Assembly: GCA_949126835.1 (NCBI GenBank)
Contig: OX421495.1
Location: forward strand, 22,474,315-22,538,314
Reading direction: 5' to 3'
DNA from: Anisus vortex
Lineage: Eukaryota; Mollusca; Gastropoda; Planorbidae
Length of the DNA stretch: 64,000 nt
Shown in pieces: positions 1 through 10,005 of the stretch. Position 1 is the first letter of the stretch; each line of letters begins with the position of its first letter. Made by a program: the position numbers and the translations under genes. Below the pieces are notes generated by a model. The model was not told where the DNA came from, searched no databases, and worked only from the letters and a program-made list of their open reading frames with translations.

Positions 1-1177
1 AATGAATACCATAATACTGGATTTGTATAAAGGAATAATAATTAATAAGTAATAATAGTAAAAAAAAACAAAATTGGTTGACATCACTAAAATCAAATTT
101 AAAAACTGTATTTAATTTAAGGGAGATAAATAACAAGTTTTCATTGCGTTCATATTTCTAAAATTATGATCTTTTTTTTCTTTATAGAACTAAATGGCAT
201 ACAATTTATAATTTATTTGTATTTATAACTTAATATGATCAAACTATAAGATTGTTTAAAAAAAAATATAAATATATATTATCTTTCCTTTCATTTTAAA
301 AATAATTACAAAACATGCACACTAATAAACGGGGACTTTAAACTGTATATTATCAGTTGATCTAAGGTTGATACGTAAATTGACAAACTACTTGTCTAAA
401 GGATTAGATAATAACCCTCAAAGACATTTAAAAATAAAACACACGGTTTCGTTTTTAAGATATTTTGTTGAATTTTACAAAAGTGCATGTACCGTTATGA
501 TTTGTAAAAAATATTTTGATAAAATTTCTTTCTAATTTTCTTTTTCTTTTTTTTTTTTTATCTTGCAAGACCTTCAAAATGTAGACCTGGATCTAATGCT
601 GAAATGCGATTTATAAATAGAAATATTCATATAGGCATGTAAACATTTAACAAGGATGATTTTTAATGAAAAACCGATTTCTCCCTTGGACAAAAATATT
701 TAAAAGTCTTTTGCTTGTCCACACAAAGTTCAAATTAATTTGTTCAGGAGGTCTTGATATATTTCTGAAATTTATTCTCCTGTTTTCTCCTCGTTTTCCG
801 AATATTTTATTTTCACACACAACCGTTTCGTTGCCACTGCAGTCTTAAGTTTCATTTTACCTACTAAGGGGCATAATCGAAATAATATTAAACAAGATTG
901 TTTCCTTTTGCATAGGCCAATTTATAAACAAAGTCAATCTTGTATATTATTATGTTTTATAACAATCTTCTTACTCTAAATAGCTCTCATTTTCTCAGTT
1001 AAATTCGGCAAAGACACACTTACTCACTAGCTTGAAGCGTTAGGGTTTGACTTAAACACGAAATTAGCTTTTAATAAGCTGTACATTTGCCTTGAAAATG
1101 ATATTTGGTCTGTCTAATAATATTATTATTTTATGGTTTTCCTTGAATTGTTTTCTGGTCTCTGATTGTTGTTTCAG
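1..1177 (+). other. Intron (partial) of the calmodulin-like gene
   Basis: AT-rich sequence upstream of the first visible exon. It ends in a polypyrimidine tract and the acceptor gtttcag at 1171-1177. I found no exon for the first EF-hand here; residues 1-59 must lie upstream of the window. The short open frame near 666-848 has no recognisable content. Confidence 0.7.
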
Positions 1178-1271
1178 GTAACGGAACAATAGATTTCCAC
1201 GAGTTTGTGGAAATGATGTCTCGCCACAATACAGACACGGACAAAGACAAAGAGATGAGGGAGGCCTTTAA
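1178..1271 (+). CDS. Calmodulin-like protein, exon carrying the end of EF-hand 2 and start of EF-hand 3 (residues 60-91)
   Basis: This exon encodes a Ca2+-binding regulator of the calmodulin family, a cytosolic and nuclear sensor that binds target helices. It reads (G)[13 protein letters not shown], followed by a charged linker ([13 protein letters not shown]) and REAFK. Acceptor gtttcag ends at 1177 and donor gtaagt starts at 1272, after the AA of the Lys-91 codon. The upstream intron falls after the first base of the Gly-60 codon, which is where I recall vertebrate calmodulin genes having one. With the next two exons the protein is about two thirds identical to calmodulin by eye (about 60 of 89 positions), so it is a diverged paralogue rather than calmodulin itself. 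The donor is the first unit of a 38-bp tandem array. The intron at codon 91 is not where I recall the vertebrate one (near codon 95). Confidence 0.92.
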
Positions 1272-1530
1272 GTAAGTTCGCACCCCACTAACAATGGGGA
1301 GGCCTTTAAGTAAGTTCGCACCCCACTAACAATGGGGAGGCCTTTAAGTAAGTTCGCACCATACTAACAATGGGGAGGCCTTTAAGTAAGTTCGCACCCC
1401 ACTAACAATGGGGAGGCCTTTAAGTAAGTTCGCACCCCACTAACAATGGGGAGGCCTTTAAGTAAGTTCGCACCATACTAACAATGGGGAGGCCTTTAAG
1501 TAAGTTCGCACCCCACTAACAATGGGGAGG
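1261..1530 (+). repeat. 38-bp tandem array of the exon end plus 5' splice site (seven copies)
   Basis: Seven units of 38 bp begin at 1261 and are interrupted at 1530 by the LTR element. Each unit repeats the last 11 exon bases (gaggcctttaa), the donor gtaagt and 21 intron bases. Some units differ only at cccc/cata. Three more copies follow the LTR element at 6804-6917. Every unit therefore carries a copy of the splice donor with its exonic flank. Confidence 0.93.
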
Positions 1531-2649
1531 TGTTACAGTCTGGTTGGTAGGCACTGCTCTCTCTGCCTTTCATCTGGTGAACGGTGGGAGCACTGGATCT
1601 ACCGACTGTATTAGCTTGTTGTCTAGAGGGAAGCCTTTACTCAACACAATATTTATATTTAACTGGAACTCCACATAAAGAACAAGGAAAACAATGTGGT
1701 CATAATAGAAGCCTTTATTTCTGTACAAAAGATCAGCCACACAGTTTCCTCTGCACTCAGGCGCTTGCCCGAGTGCAGTATTTCTGGTGCTACTCAAAAC
1801 GCATTCTCTTCTCACACCTTTCTCTCGCCGTATTAATAGCTCTCCCTGAACATATCGGAGCGCATTACGTCACGCACACTTACATCCCTAGAACAGGTAA
1901 GCTAAACGCCAAGTAAAATGGTACAATTGTAAGTGTGCCCGATTTTCAAACACAGATAAAAAATATATAACATATTTTTAAAATTATAAAATTAACATAC
2001 ATAATGAGCACACGTACTGATTGTATTATTTCAATAATAATAGGAATGCAAATACTTTAAATGAATTAAATATTTGAAATTTACCATATTGAACAGTATC
2101 AAAATGCATCAGTAAAGTAAGGAATATAAGAATATATAACAAAATAATATGCCTTGTAAAATTATTTAACAACGGCATAATTAACTCTGAAAAAGGCCCT
2201 CAAATTGTGTCTATTTGTTTTACCAAAAAATTCACTATTTATATTTAAAAAAAAATAAAACACAGTATAACCAAAGCACACTTTCAGGTTACAACTGAAC
2301 AGCGTCATTAACATTAACTTATTTATTAAACAGAATACCAGCTACTGAAACCCCGACATCTCTTATAATGAGGGGAAGACACTGGGCCAACAAATATTTT
2401 ATTGAACTGAATACAGTTCTGATAAGAATAGTACCAAATAACATTTAATTAACAACTACAAAGGTAGTTAATATATGGAACAGCCCCCCCCCCATTGTAT
2501 TTGAATTTCCCTCGCTACATGCGAAAACATTCCGCGACGCGACAGAAGGCCTACCTACCCACAGAATAGGCTGTGTCTAAAAATAGACCCTAACTGGGTC
2601 AGCGCTAGTTGTTGTGTTTAGAGCTTTTCGGCTCATTTTAATTGTAACA
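1531..2649 (-). repeat. Left LTR (3' LTR in element orientation)
   Basis: This 1.1-kb direct repeat of 5688-6803 starts TGTTAC and ends GTAACA. The two copies differ at only a handful of positions (homopolymer lengths and a few substitutions), so insertion was recent. GGAGG at 1526-1530 matches GGAGG at 6804-6808 as a 5-bp target duplication. A poly-C stretch just inside it (2652-2659), read on the - strand, is a G-rich polypurine tract next to the 3' LTR, consistent with - strand orientation. Confidence 0.93.
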
Positions 2650-3164
2650 ATACCCCCCAACTTTAGCCGAAACGCTCCACTTTACCGAATCTAATAACCC
2701 AATCAAACAGTGGTTATAATTAGATCTTTACAGCAAAAATCAACTATACAAGTTAAAGCATAAGAGTTACTTACTCAAGGGGAAAAACCAACTAAAAGTC
2801 TACTAGAAAACCATTTTAAACCCAACCACAGTGGGTAATTACAAATATACATCATATCAAAAGTCAATCAAATGCAGATACATAATTAAAACCAAAAACA
2901 TAATTATTCAAGAAAGCAAAATTATTTGTTAAAGAATACAACACTGACTAAGCTGACCCATCTTTCAGACTAGACAGTGCACCTTATCCCATCTAATCCT
3001 TTATTTAACAAAGCGATATAGTTGCAGAGAAAGAGACCAGTGCATCACTCTCTCATACTACATGACATTAATGAGTTTAGTGATTGGATGGTCAAGTCAA
3101 AGTATTTAGTCATTTGTCAGCGTGTCCTTATAATCTCCATTACCTTCTTGTCCGCTGGGGCTTA
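2650..3164. other. LTR-element internal region between gag remnant and left LTR
   Basis: No coding region is recognised. In a full element pol would lie here; only about 500 bp of AT-rich sequence remain, plus the polypurine tract abutting the LTR. Confidence 0.6.
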
Positions 3165-3482
3165 TTACTCCCCTTTATTTTCACTTCTAGTGATTGATTT
3201 GGCCCCGAGATGGCCCCCTAGATGAGATACATGCCCCATCTTCATCACAACCCCCTTAAGGGCTCCTGAACAACTAGTTGCGTAGAAGTTCGCCCAACTT
3301 CGTCGCATATCTTCCTGTAAAGTAAACCTCTCTTCCCTATCTGCCTTATCTATAACTTCTATAGCCTTTTTACCTTGCTCTGACATTGCCGTTGCCTACT
3401 CCAGACTTTCCTTTCCTGTAAGGCCTATAGAGCTGGCATAGTCAACGAGCTCTTTAATAGCCTTATTGCTAACAGGTGCCAT
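3165..3482 (-). pseudogene. gag-like N-terminal frame with an in-frame stop
   Basis: Reading leftward from the ATG at 3482, 28 codons (starting MAPVSNKAIKELVDYA) run into TAG at 3398-3396. The same frame then continues for about 76 codons (MSEQGKKAIEVIDKADREER and on) and ends in a Gly-rich tail at 3165. The charged helical content, the position downstream of the leader and the strand match the start of a retrotransposon gag. I cannot assign a superfamily. A short independent protein starting at 3386 is possible. Confidence 0.5.
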
Positions 3483-3721
3483 TGTCTAATCAAAAAGAAA
3501 AACAAATGGGCCAACTTACCTATGTGTCTGTATCCCCCGTTTAGAAGAAAAAACAACACACACAAGAAAATATCCCAATAGAAATAAAACCTCAATCAAA
3601 AACACTAAGGCTACGTAAAAAAATATAAAAGTTTCCAACGAATTGAAAAAGTAAATAATGTTCAGCTAGTATAGTCCATTAGAATTGACAGGCACAATGC
3701 AATACAGGGGTCGTCTAGCAG

Positions 3722-5605
3722 GCAGGATATGGAACCGGATGACTGACTGGCAGGTGCAGCACGAATGTCGTCTGACTGGCAGGATGCAGCACGAATAACG
3801 TCTGACTGGCAGGTTGCAGCACGAATGTCGTCTGACTGGCAGGATGCAGCACGAATGTCGTCTGACTGGCAGGATGCAGCACGAATGTCGCCTGACTGGC
3901 AGGTTGAGCACGAATGTCGCCTGACTGGCAGGTTGAGCACGAATGTCGTCTGACTGGCAGGTTGCAGCACGAATAACGTCTGACTGGCAGGATGCAGCAC
4001 GAATAACGTCTGACTGGCAGGATGCAGCACGAATGTCGTCTGACTGGCAGGTTGAGCACGAATGTCGTCTGACTGGCAGGTTGAGCACGAATGTCGTCTG
4101 ACTGGCAGAATGCAGCACGAACAACGTCTGACTGGCAGAATGCAGCACGAATAACGTCTGACTGGCAGGATGCAGCACGAATAACGTCTGACTGGCAGGA
4201 TGCAGCACGAATAACGTCTGACTGGCAGGATGCAGCACGAATAACGTCTGACTGGCAGGATGCAGCACGAATGTCTGACAGGCAGGATGCAGCACGAATG
4301 TCTGACTGGCAGGATGCATCACGAATGTCGTCTGACTGGCAGGTTCAGCACGAATGTCGTCTGACTGGCAGGTTCAGCACGAATGTCGTCTGACTGGCAG
4401 GTTCAGCACGAATGTCGTCTGACTGGCAGGTTCAGCACGAATGTCGTCTGACTGGCAGGTTCAGCACGAATGTCGTCTGACTGGCAGGATGCAGCACGAA
4501 TGCCGTCTGACTGGCAGGATGCAGCACGAATGCCGTCTGACTGGCAGGATGCAGCACGAATATCGTCTGACTGGCAGGATGCAGCACGAATATCGTCTGA
4601 CTGGCAGGATGCAGCACGAATGTCGTCTGAATGGCAGGTTCAGCACGAATGTCGTCTGACTGGCAGGTTCAGCACGAATGTCGTCTGACTGGCAGGTTCA
4701 GCACGAATGTCGTCTGACTGGCAGGTTCAGCACGAATGTCGTCTGATTGGCAGGATGTAGAACGAATGTCGTCTGATTGGCAGGTTCAGCACGAATGTCG
4801 TCTGACTGGCAGGTTCAGCACGAATGTCGTCTGACTGGCAGGTTCAGCACGAATGTCGTCTGACTGGCAGGTTCAGCACGAATGTCGTCTGACTGGCAGG
4901 TTCAGCACGAGTGTCGTCTGACTGGCAGGTTCAGCACGAGTGTCGTCTGACTGGCAGGTTCGGCACGAGTGTCGTCTGACTGGCAGGTTCGGCACGAATG
5001 TCGTCTGACTGGCAGGTTCAGCACGAATGTCGTCTGACTGGCAGGTTCAGCACGAATGTCGTCTGACTGGCAGGTTCAGCACGAATGTCGTCTGACTGGC
5101 AGGTTCAGCACGAATGTCGTCTGACTGGCAGGTTCAGCACGAATGTCGTCTGACTGGCAGGTTCAGGACGGGTGTCGTCTGACTGGCAGGTTCAGGACCG
5201 GTGTCGTCTGACTGGCAGGTTCAGGATCGGTGTCGTCTGACTGGCAGGTTCAGGATCGGTGTCGTCTGACTGGCAGGTGCAGGATCGTTGTCGTCTGACT
5301 GGCAGGTGCAGGACAGGTCTGACTGGCAGGTGCAGGACAGGTCTGACTGGCAGGTGCAGGAAGGTCTGACTGGCAGGTGCAGGACAGGTCTGACTGGCAG
5401 GTGCAGGACAGGTCTGACTGGCAGGTGCAGAACGGGTCTGACTGGCAGATGCAGGACGGGTGTCGTCTGACTGGCAGATGCAGGACGGGTGTCGTCTGAC
5501 TGGCAGGTTCAGGATCGGTGTCGTCTGACTGGCAGGTGCAGGACAGGTCTGACTGGCAGGTGCAGGACGGGTCTGACTGGCAGATGCAGGACGGGTGTCG
5601 TCTGT
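3722..5605. repeat. 29/30-bp minisatellite inside the LTR element leader
   Basis: About 64 imperfect copies of a unit containing gtctgactggcaggt, followed by tcagcacgaa or gatgcagcacgaa variants. Blocks of variants (gatgcagc, ttgagc, ttcagc, then shorter 23-24-bp units ending ggtgcaggaca from about 5310) show local expansion. Long open frames in several phases across it are repeat artefacts. Confidence 0.95.
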
Positions 5606-5668
5606 GGAGTTGAGATGAGCCCCCTTGTCTTTGAGTAATTAGCTTCTTCCCGTAAAGCAATGATTCTT

Positions 5669-5681
5669 CCCGAACGAGCCA
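5669..5681 (-). promoter_or_regulatory. Possible tRNA primer-binding site
   Basis: Six bases inside the right (5') LTR, the - strand reads TGGCTCGTTCGGG. It starts with the TGG expected of a site complementary to a tRNA CCA end. I did not match it to a particular tRNA. Confidence 0.4.
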
Positions 5682-5687
5682 CTCACT

Positions 5688-6803
5688 TGTTACAGTCTGG
5701 TTGGTAGGCACTGCTCTCTCTGCCTTTCATCTGGTGAACGGTGGGAGCACTGGATCTACCGACTGTATTAGCTTGTTGTCTAGAGGGAAGCCTTTACTCA
5801 ACACAATATTTATATTTAACTGGAACTCCACATAAAGAACAAGGAAAACAATGTGGTCATAATAGAAGCCTTTATTTCTGTACAAAAGATCAGCCACACA
5901 GTTTCCTCTGCACTCAGGCGCTTGCCCGAGTGCAGTATTTCTGGCGCTACTCAAAACGCATTCTCTTCTCACACCTTTCTCTCGCCGTATTAATAGCTCT
6001 CCCTGAACATATCGGAGCGCATTACGTCACGCACACTTACATCCCTAGAACAGGTAAGCTAAACGCCAAGTAAAATGGTACAATTGTAAGTGTGCCCGAT
6101 TTTCAAACACAGATAAAAAATATATAACATATTTTTAAAATTATAAAATTAACATACATAATGAGCACACGTACTGATTGTATTATTTCAATAATAATAG
6201 GAATGCAAATACTTTAAATGAATTAAATATTTGAAATTTACCATATTGAACAGTATCAAAATGCATCAGTAAAGTAAGGAATATAAGAATATATAACAAA
6301 ATAATATGCCTTGTAAAATTATTTAACAACGGCATAATTAACTCTGAAAAAGGCCCTCAAATTGTGTCTATTTGTTTTACCAAAAAATTCACTATTTATA
6401 TTTTAAAAAAAATAAAACACAGTATAACCAAAGCACACTTTCAGGTTACAACTGAACAGCGTCATTAACATTAACTTATTTATTAAACAGAATACCAGCT
6501 ACTGAAACCCCGACATCTCTTATAATGAGGGGAAGACACTGGGCCAACAAATATTTTATTGAACTGAATACAGTTCTGATAAGAATAGTACCAAATAACA
6601 TTTAATTAACAACTACAAAGGTAGTTAATATATGGAACAGCCCCCCCATTGTATTTGAATTTCCCTCGCTACATGCGAAAACATTCCGCGACGCGACAGA
6701 AGGCCTACCTACCCACAGAATAGGCTGTGTCTAAAAATAGACCCTAACTGGGTCAGCGCTAGTTGTTGTGTTTAGAGCTTTTCGGCTCATTATAATTGTA
6801 ACA
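5688..6803 (-). repeat. Right LTR (5' LTR in element orientation)
   Basis: Copy of 1531-2649, starting TGTTAC and ending GTAACA. It is followed by the target duplication GGAGG at 6804-6808 and then by the interrupted 38-bp array. Confidence 0.93.
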
Positions 6804-6917
6804 GGAGGCCTTTAAGTAAGTTCGTACCCCACTGACAATGGGGAGGCCTTTAAGTAAGTTCGCACCCCACTGACAATGGGGAGGCCTTTAAGTAAGTTCG
6901 TACCCCACTGACAAGGG
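6804..6917 (+). repeat. Continuation of the 38-bp donor array (three copies)
   Basis: Three further 38-bp units with ggcctttaagtaagttcg follow directly after the LTR element. They carry variants (gtacccc, actgac) not seen in the left block. The array was thus one block of about ten units before the retrotransposon inserted. Confidence 0.93.
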
Positions 6918-7299
6918 TGTGGGTTGGGAGCAAACCGCTTGACCATTAGTTGAGTTTTGATGGCTCGCTCCCGATTCCACGCTGGTCTTAGTTTAACTCT
7001 TGTCTTAATACCAGCACCTTCAGCTGCCAAAACACGAAATCGAACCGTTTAGCGGCTATTACAATTTTTAACAAATGGGAACGTAGTAGCCTTTACAAAA
7101 AAAAAATAACAATAGGCCCCCCAGGTTCCTAACATCCGTTTTTCGCTGACTACCGTTGGCCTGATATTTCTCAATATTTGGCCAGAAAGTATGGGATCTT
7201 CTTCCCATCCAACTTCAAACCCAGGCGAACACGTTCTATCGTCACTTTTCAAAAGAACTTGAAAACGCATTATTTGAATATTTACCTTCATTAAACATT

Positions 7300-7530
7300 T
7301 TTAGACCCTTACTGTTTTACTTGTATAGTTAAGTCAGTTAATGCTACATCTATTTTCTATTTTGCTTTGTCCTGTGTTTGTAAAGTTATAAATTATTTAT
7401 TAGCTTTATATTCTTTTCAGTTTAGAGAATTTTATCCGTGTTCTTGGTTGTTTGTTGCTCAATGTTGAATGCGCTCTGAGCTTACATTATGCTTGTTGGT
7501 ACAGCTATACAAATATAATTATTACTATTA
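7300..7530 (+). mobile_element. LINE 3' tail fragment
   Basis: Shares tgcgctctgagc, the tatacaaatataattatta tail and preceding text with 14104-14290, which follows a recognisable reverse-transcriptase C-terminus, and with 58560-58680. This is the non-coding 3' end of the same non-LTR retrotransposon family, 5'-truncated. Confidence 0.7.
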
Positions 7531-8076
7531 CATCTTGAAATTTATGGTGCCAACATAGAATACATAGTACACACAAATTCTGATTTTAAATAACATCTGA
7601 TCTAGATAAAATGAACTTAAAATGTATTTAGTTCTATTAACAGGGGTTCGATAACTCGTTTGTTTTACCTGTCATTGTTATGTCTCTTTGGGTACCATTA
7701 AGGCATAAACATAGTTACAATGTAAACATCTGTGAAGAAAATTGTTTTGTGTCTAAAAAAATATTAGCAGATTTTGTACAACACCTATTTATTGGAGTTA
7801 TTTTAATAAAAGCGTCGTAAACTGCGACAAAAAAATCATGCAACTTTTTAATAAATCAAAAATTTCTCCGAAAAATTATCATTGAAAAAATCATTGAAAT
7901 AATCATTGAACAAATCATAGAATTTGTTTGTTTTTCTCTTTTTTTTTTTGTTAAATTTTATTAAGAAAAAAATCAATATGGTATGTACGGTTTGGGTTTG
8001 AATGATGTATAATTGTCGTAACAAACGCTCTAAGTTTGTGATTTAGTTAAAACATGTCTGCCATGTACGTCTGCAG

Positions 8077-8225
8077 GGTGTTTGATCGCGACGGAAATGG
8101 TCTGATCTCTGACGAGGAACTGCGGCTCGTGATGGGCAACCTGGGAGAGAACCTGACCAACGAGGATGTCCGAGAGATGATGAAAGAGGCCGACAAAGAT
8201 GGCGATGGTCATATCAACTATGAAG
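8077..8225 (+). CDS. Calmodulin-like protein, exon with EF-hands 3 and 4 (residues 91-141)
   Basis: The exon encodes [17 protein letters not shown], a linker and [14 protein letters not shown]. Both Ca2+ loops are canonical: [12 protein letters not shown] and [12 protein letters not shown], with acidic or Asn residues at positions 1, 3 and 5, Gly at 6, Ile at 8 and Glu at 12. The acceptor is ctgcag (8071-8076) and the donor is gttagt (8226). The G at 8077 completes Lys-91. The exon ends after the first base of codon 141, the position I recall for the last intron of vertebrate calmodulin genes. Differences from calmodulin include Arg/Lys for Asp and Ile in the C-lobe (DVREMM, ADKDGD). The short - strand frame overlapping it is a shadow. 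Confidence 0.95.
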
Positions 8226-8315
8226 GTTAGTTTCGTACACACAATAGCAGATGAAAACAACTGTCAGCCTGACGACTTAAGGAGCAGAAGTAAAACTATT
8301 TAGAGAGTCTACTGA

Positions 8316-8810
8316 TGTTCTTGCTGCTGATGCTCTTGCTACCGATGCTCTTGCTACCGATGCTCTTGCTACCGATGCTCTTGCTACTGATGCTCTTGCT
8401 ACTGATGCTCTTGCTACTGATGCTCTTGCTACTGATGCTCTTGCTACTGATGCTCTTGCTACTGATGCTCTTGCTACCGATGCTCTTGCTACCGATGCTC
8501 TTGCTACCGATGCTCTTGCTACCGATGCTCTTGCTACCGATGCTCTTGCTACCGATGCTCTTGCTACTGATGCTCTTGCTACTGATGCTCTTGCTACTGA
8601 TGCTCTTGCCACCGATGCTCTTGCCACCGATGCTCTTGCCACCGATGCTCTTGCCACCGATGCTCTTGCTACCGATGCTCTTGCATCTGATGCTCTTGCT
8701 ACCGATGCTCTTGCCCCCGATGCTCTTGCTACCGATGCTCTTGCATCTGATGCTCTTGCTACCGATGCTCTTGCTACTGATGCTCTTGCTACTTATGCTC
8801 TTGCTACTGC
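8316..8810. repeat. 15-bp minisatellite
   Basis: About 33 copies of gatgctcttgctac(c/t) with blocks of variants (gccacc, gcatct). The period is a multiple of three, so it opens three overlapping long frames (runs of MLLL or ASVAR); none is a gene. It lies in the last intron of the calmodulin-like gene. Confidence 0.95.
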
Positions 8811-9600
8811 GTTCATCTGAAGTAGATTGAAATAGAAATATGTATTTGTTGCTCCAAAGGAGGACCATTTACTTTAATTTTTATACTATTTGATGACTCG
8901 AATGACTTCTTTTCGGAATTTCCGATTGAACTAAGTCCTCTAATCTTTCGGTTTAGTAATTTGCTAAGAATTTCTTAGTGGAAAATTAAGATTAAAATCG
9001 AAAGTTGTATATAGAGAAAAGCGTAGAAGTAATTTAAGAAAGCCTTATTGGTTGCGCACGGGAAAAAAAGCTCATATGAGCTCTAAAAATAGAGCAAGCG
9101 GTAGATCTTATTATAGTCTTTGGTTGCTCCAAATAAAGGGCCTATTGTTTTTATATCTCATGAGAATGTCAAATTAAATTTAACAGCAAGAATAAATGAC
9201 TATTTATTTAGTACGACGCTATTTTTAGATCAACTGTTTTGATCAATTATATACTCACAAACCATTTTTTGTGTTTTATTCTTTATAATTTTTGTAATAT
9301 CCTGTTTGTTCACGTTGACTGGTATTGGAAAAATACAATAGAATATTATAATTGTATTGTCTTGAACATTGTATCAAGATTGATCATTTCAAAAAACAAA
9401 ACAATAAACGCCACGTGCAGTTCAAGAAATGGAAACAGACAAGGACATGATTCAAGTACTGTCATGTATGAGCGTTTGGTCTGACTCAAATTATGTTAAA
9501 GCATGTTAATTACTTCCAATTAATTACGTTTGGTTAATTGAAATGGACTTTCTTTCATAAACGCAATTTATTTTGTAATATCAGACGCGATTGTTTGTTC
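8811..9600 (+). other. Last intron of the calmodulin-like gene, unique part
   Basis: AT-rich with no recognised element. The intron runs 8226-9976 and includes the 15-bp array before this stretch and the acceptor array after it. Confidence 0.7.
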
Positions 9601-9604
9601 CAAA

Positions 9605-9976
9605 AGTTGTTGCAATGTCTGACCAAATATTTATTTATTTTTACTTCAGAATTTGTTGCAATGTCAGATCAAATTTTTGTTTGAGATTTTATTGCAATGA
9701 CAGACCAAATCTATTTATGTTTCAGAATTTATTGCAATGTCAAACGAAATCTTTTTTATGTTTCAGAATTAAATTTGTTGCAATGACAGACCAACAAATT
9801 TTTATGTTTAAGAATTTATTGCAATGTCAGACCAAATATTTTTTATGTTTCAGATTTGTTGCAATGTCAGACCAAATACTTTTTATCTTTAAGAATTTGT
9901 TGCAATGGCAGACCAAATATTTTTTATGTTTCAGAATTTGTTGCAATGTCAGACCAAATCTTTTTTTAAATTCCAG
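9605..9976 (+). repeat. About 41-bp tandem array of the 3' splice site plus start of the last exon
   Basis: Nine upstream copies of (ttcag)aatttgttgcaatg, spaced about 41 bp apart, lead into the genuine exon at 9977. Copies starting at 9650, 9726, 9767, 9854 and 9935 keep a CAG acceptor after a T-rich tract; others have aag or have lost it. The core matches the real exon start at 13 of 14 bases. Downstream of the core each unit has tcagaccaaat instead of the real exon end. Confidence 0.9.
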
Positions 9977-10005
9977 AATTTGTTGCTATGATGAGTGCCA
10001 AGTAA
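9977..10005 (+). CDS. Calmodulin-like protein, terminal exon (residues 141-149 and stop)
   Basis: After acceptor ttccag (9971-9976), the AA completes Glu-141. The exon then reads FVAMMSAK and TAA at 10003-10005, matching the calmodulin ending (FVQMMTAK) in length and sequence. With the exons at 1178 and 8077 this completes the C-terminal 90 residues. The exon is the last, intact member of the acceptor array, so its splice site competes with several near-identical upstream copies. Confidence 0.93.

Larger units (their letters stand above)
1531..6803 (-). mobile_element. LTR retrotransposon, non-autonomous, antisense to the calmodulin-like gene
   Basis: The 5.3-kb element has 1.1-kb LTRs, a 5-bp target duplication (GGAGG) and about 3 kb of internal DNA. 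On the - strand the order is: 5' LTR (6803-5688); a possible primer-binding site starting TGGCTCGTTCGGG (5681-5669); a leader occupied by a minisatellite (5605-3722); a gag-like frame (3482-3165); and a polypurine tract beside the 3' LTR. No protease, reverse transcriptase, RNase H or integrase is visible, so the element would depend on a relative. It landed inside the 38-bp donor array. Confidence 0.9.
1272..8076 (+). other. Intron of the calmodulin-like gene (6.8 kb) containing the donor array and an LTR element
   Basis: The intron lies between the exons ending at 1271 and starting at 8077. Besides the array and the LTR element (1531-6803) it holds a LINE 3' tail (about 7300-7530) and AT-rich sequence (7530-8070) in which I see nothing else. 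It ends with the acceptor ctgcag at 8071-8076. Confidence 0.85.

Noticed and set aside
1570..1916. 81- and 110-residue frames present twice (also 5727-6073)
   Set aside because: They are inside the LTRs; duplication reflects LTR identity, not a conserved gene.
3662..5711. Multiple overlapping repeat-protein frames
   Set aside because: All lie in the 29/30-bp minisatellite of the LTR element and are open in several phases.
8277..8868. Long open frames on both strands (ASVAR, SKSIG, MLLL repeats)
   Set aside because: Direct consequence of a 15-bp minisatellite inside an intron.
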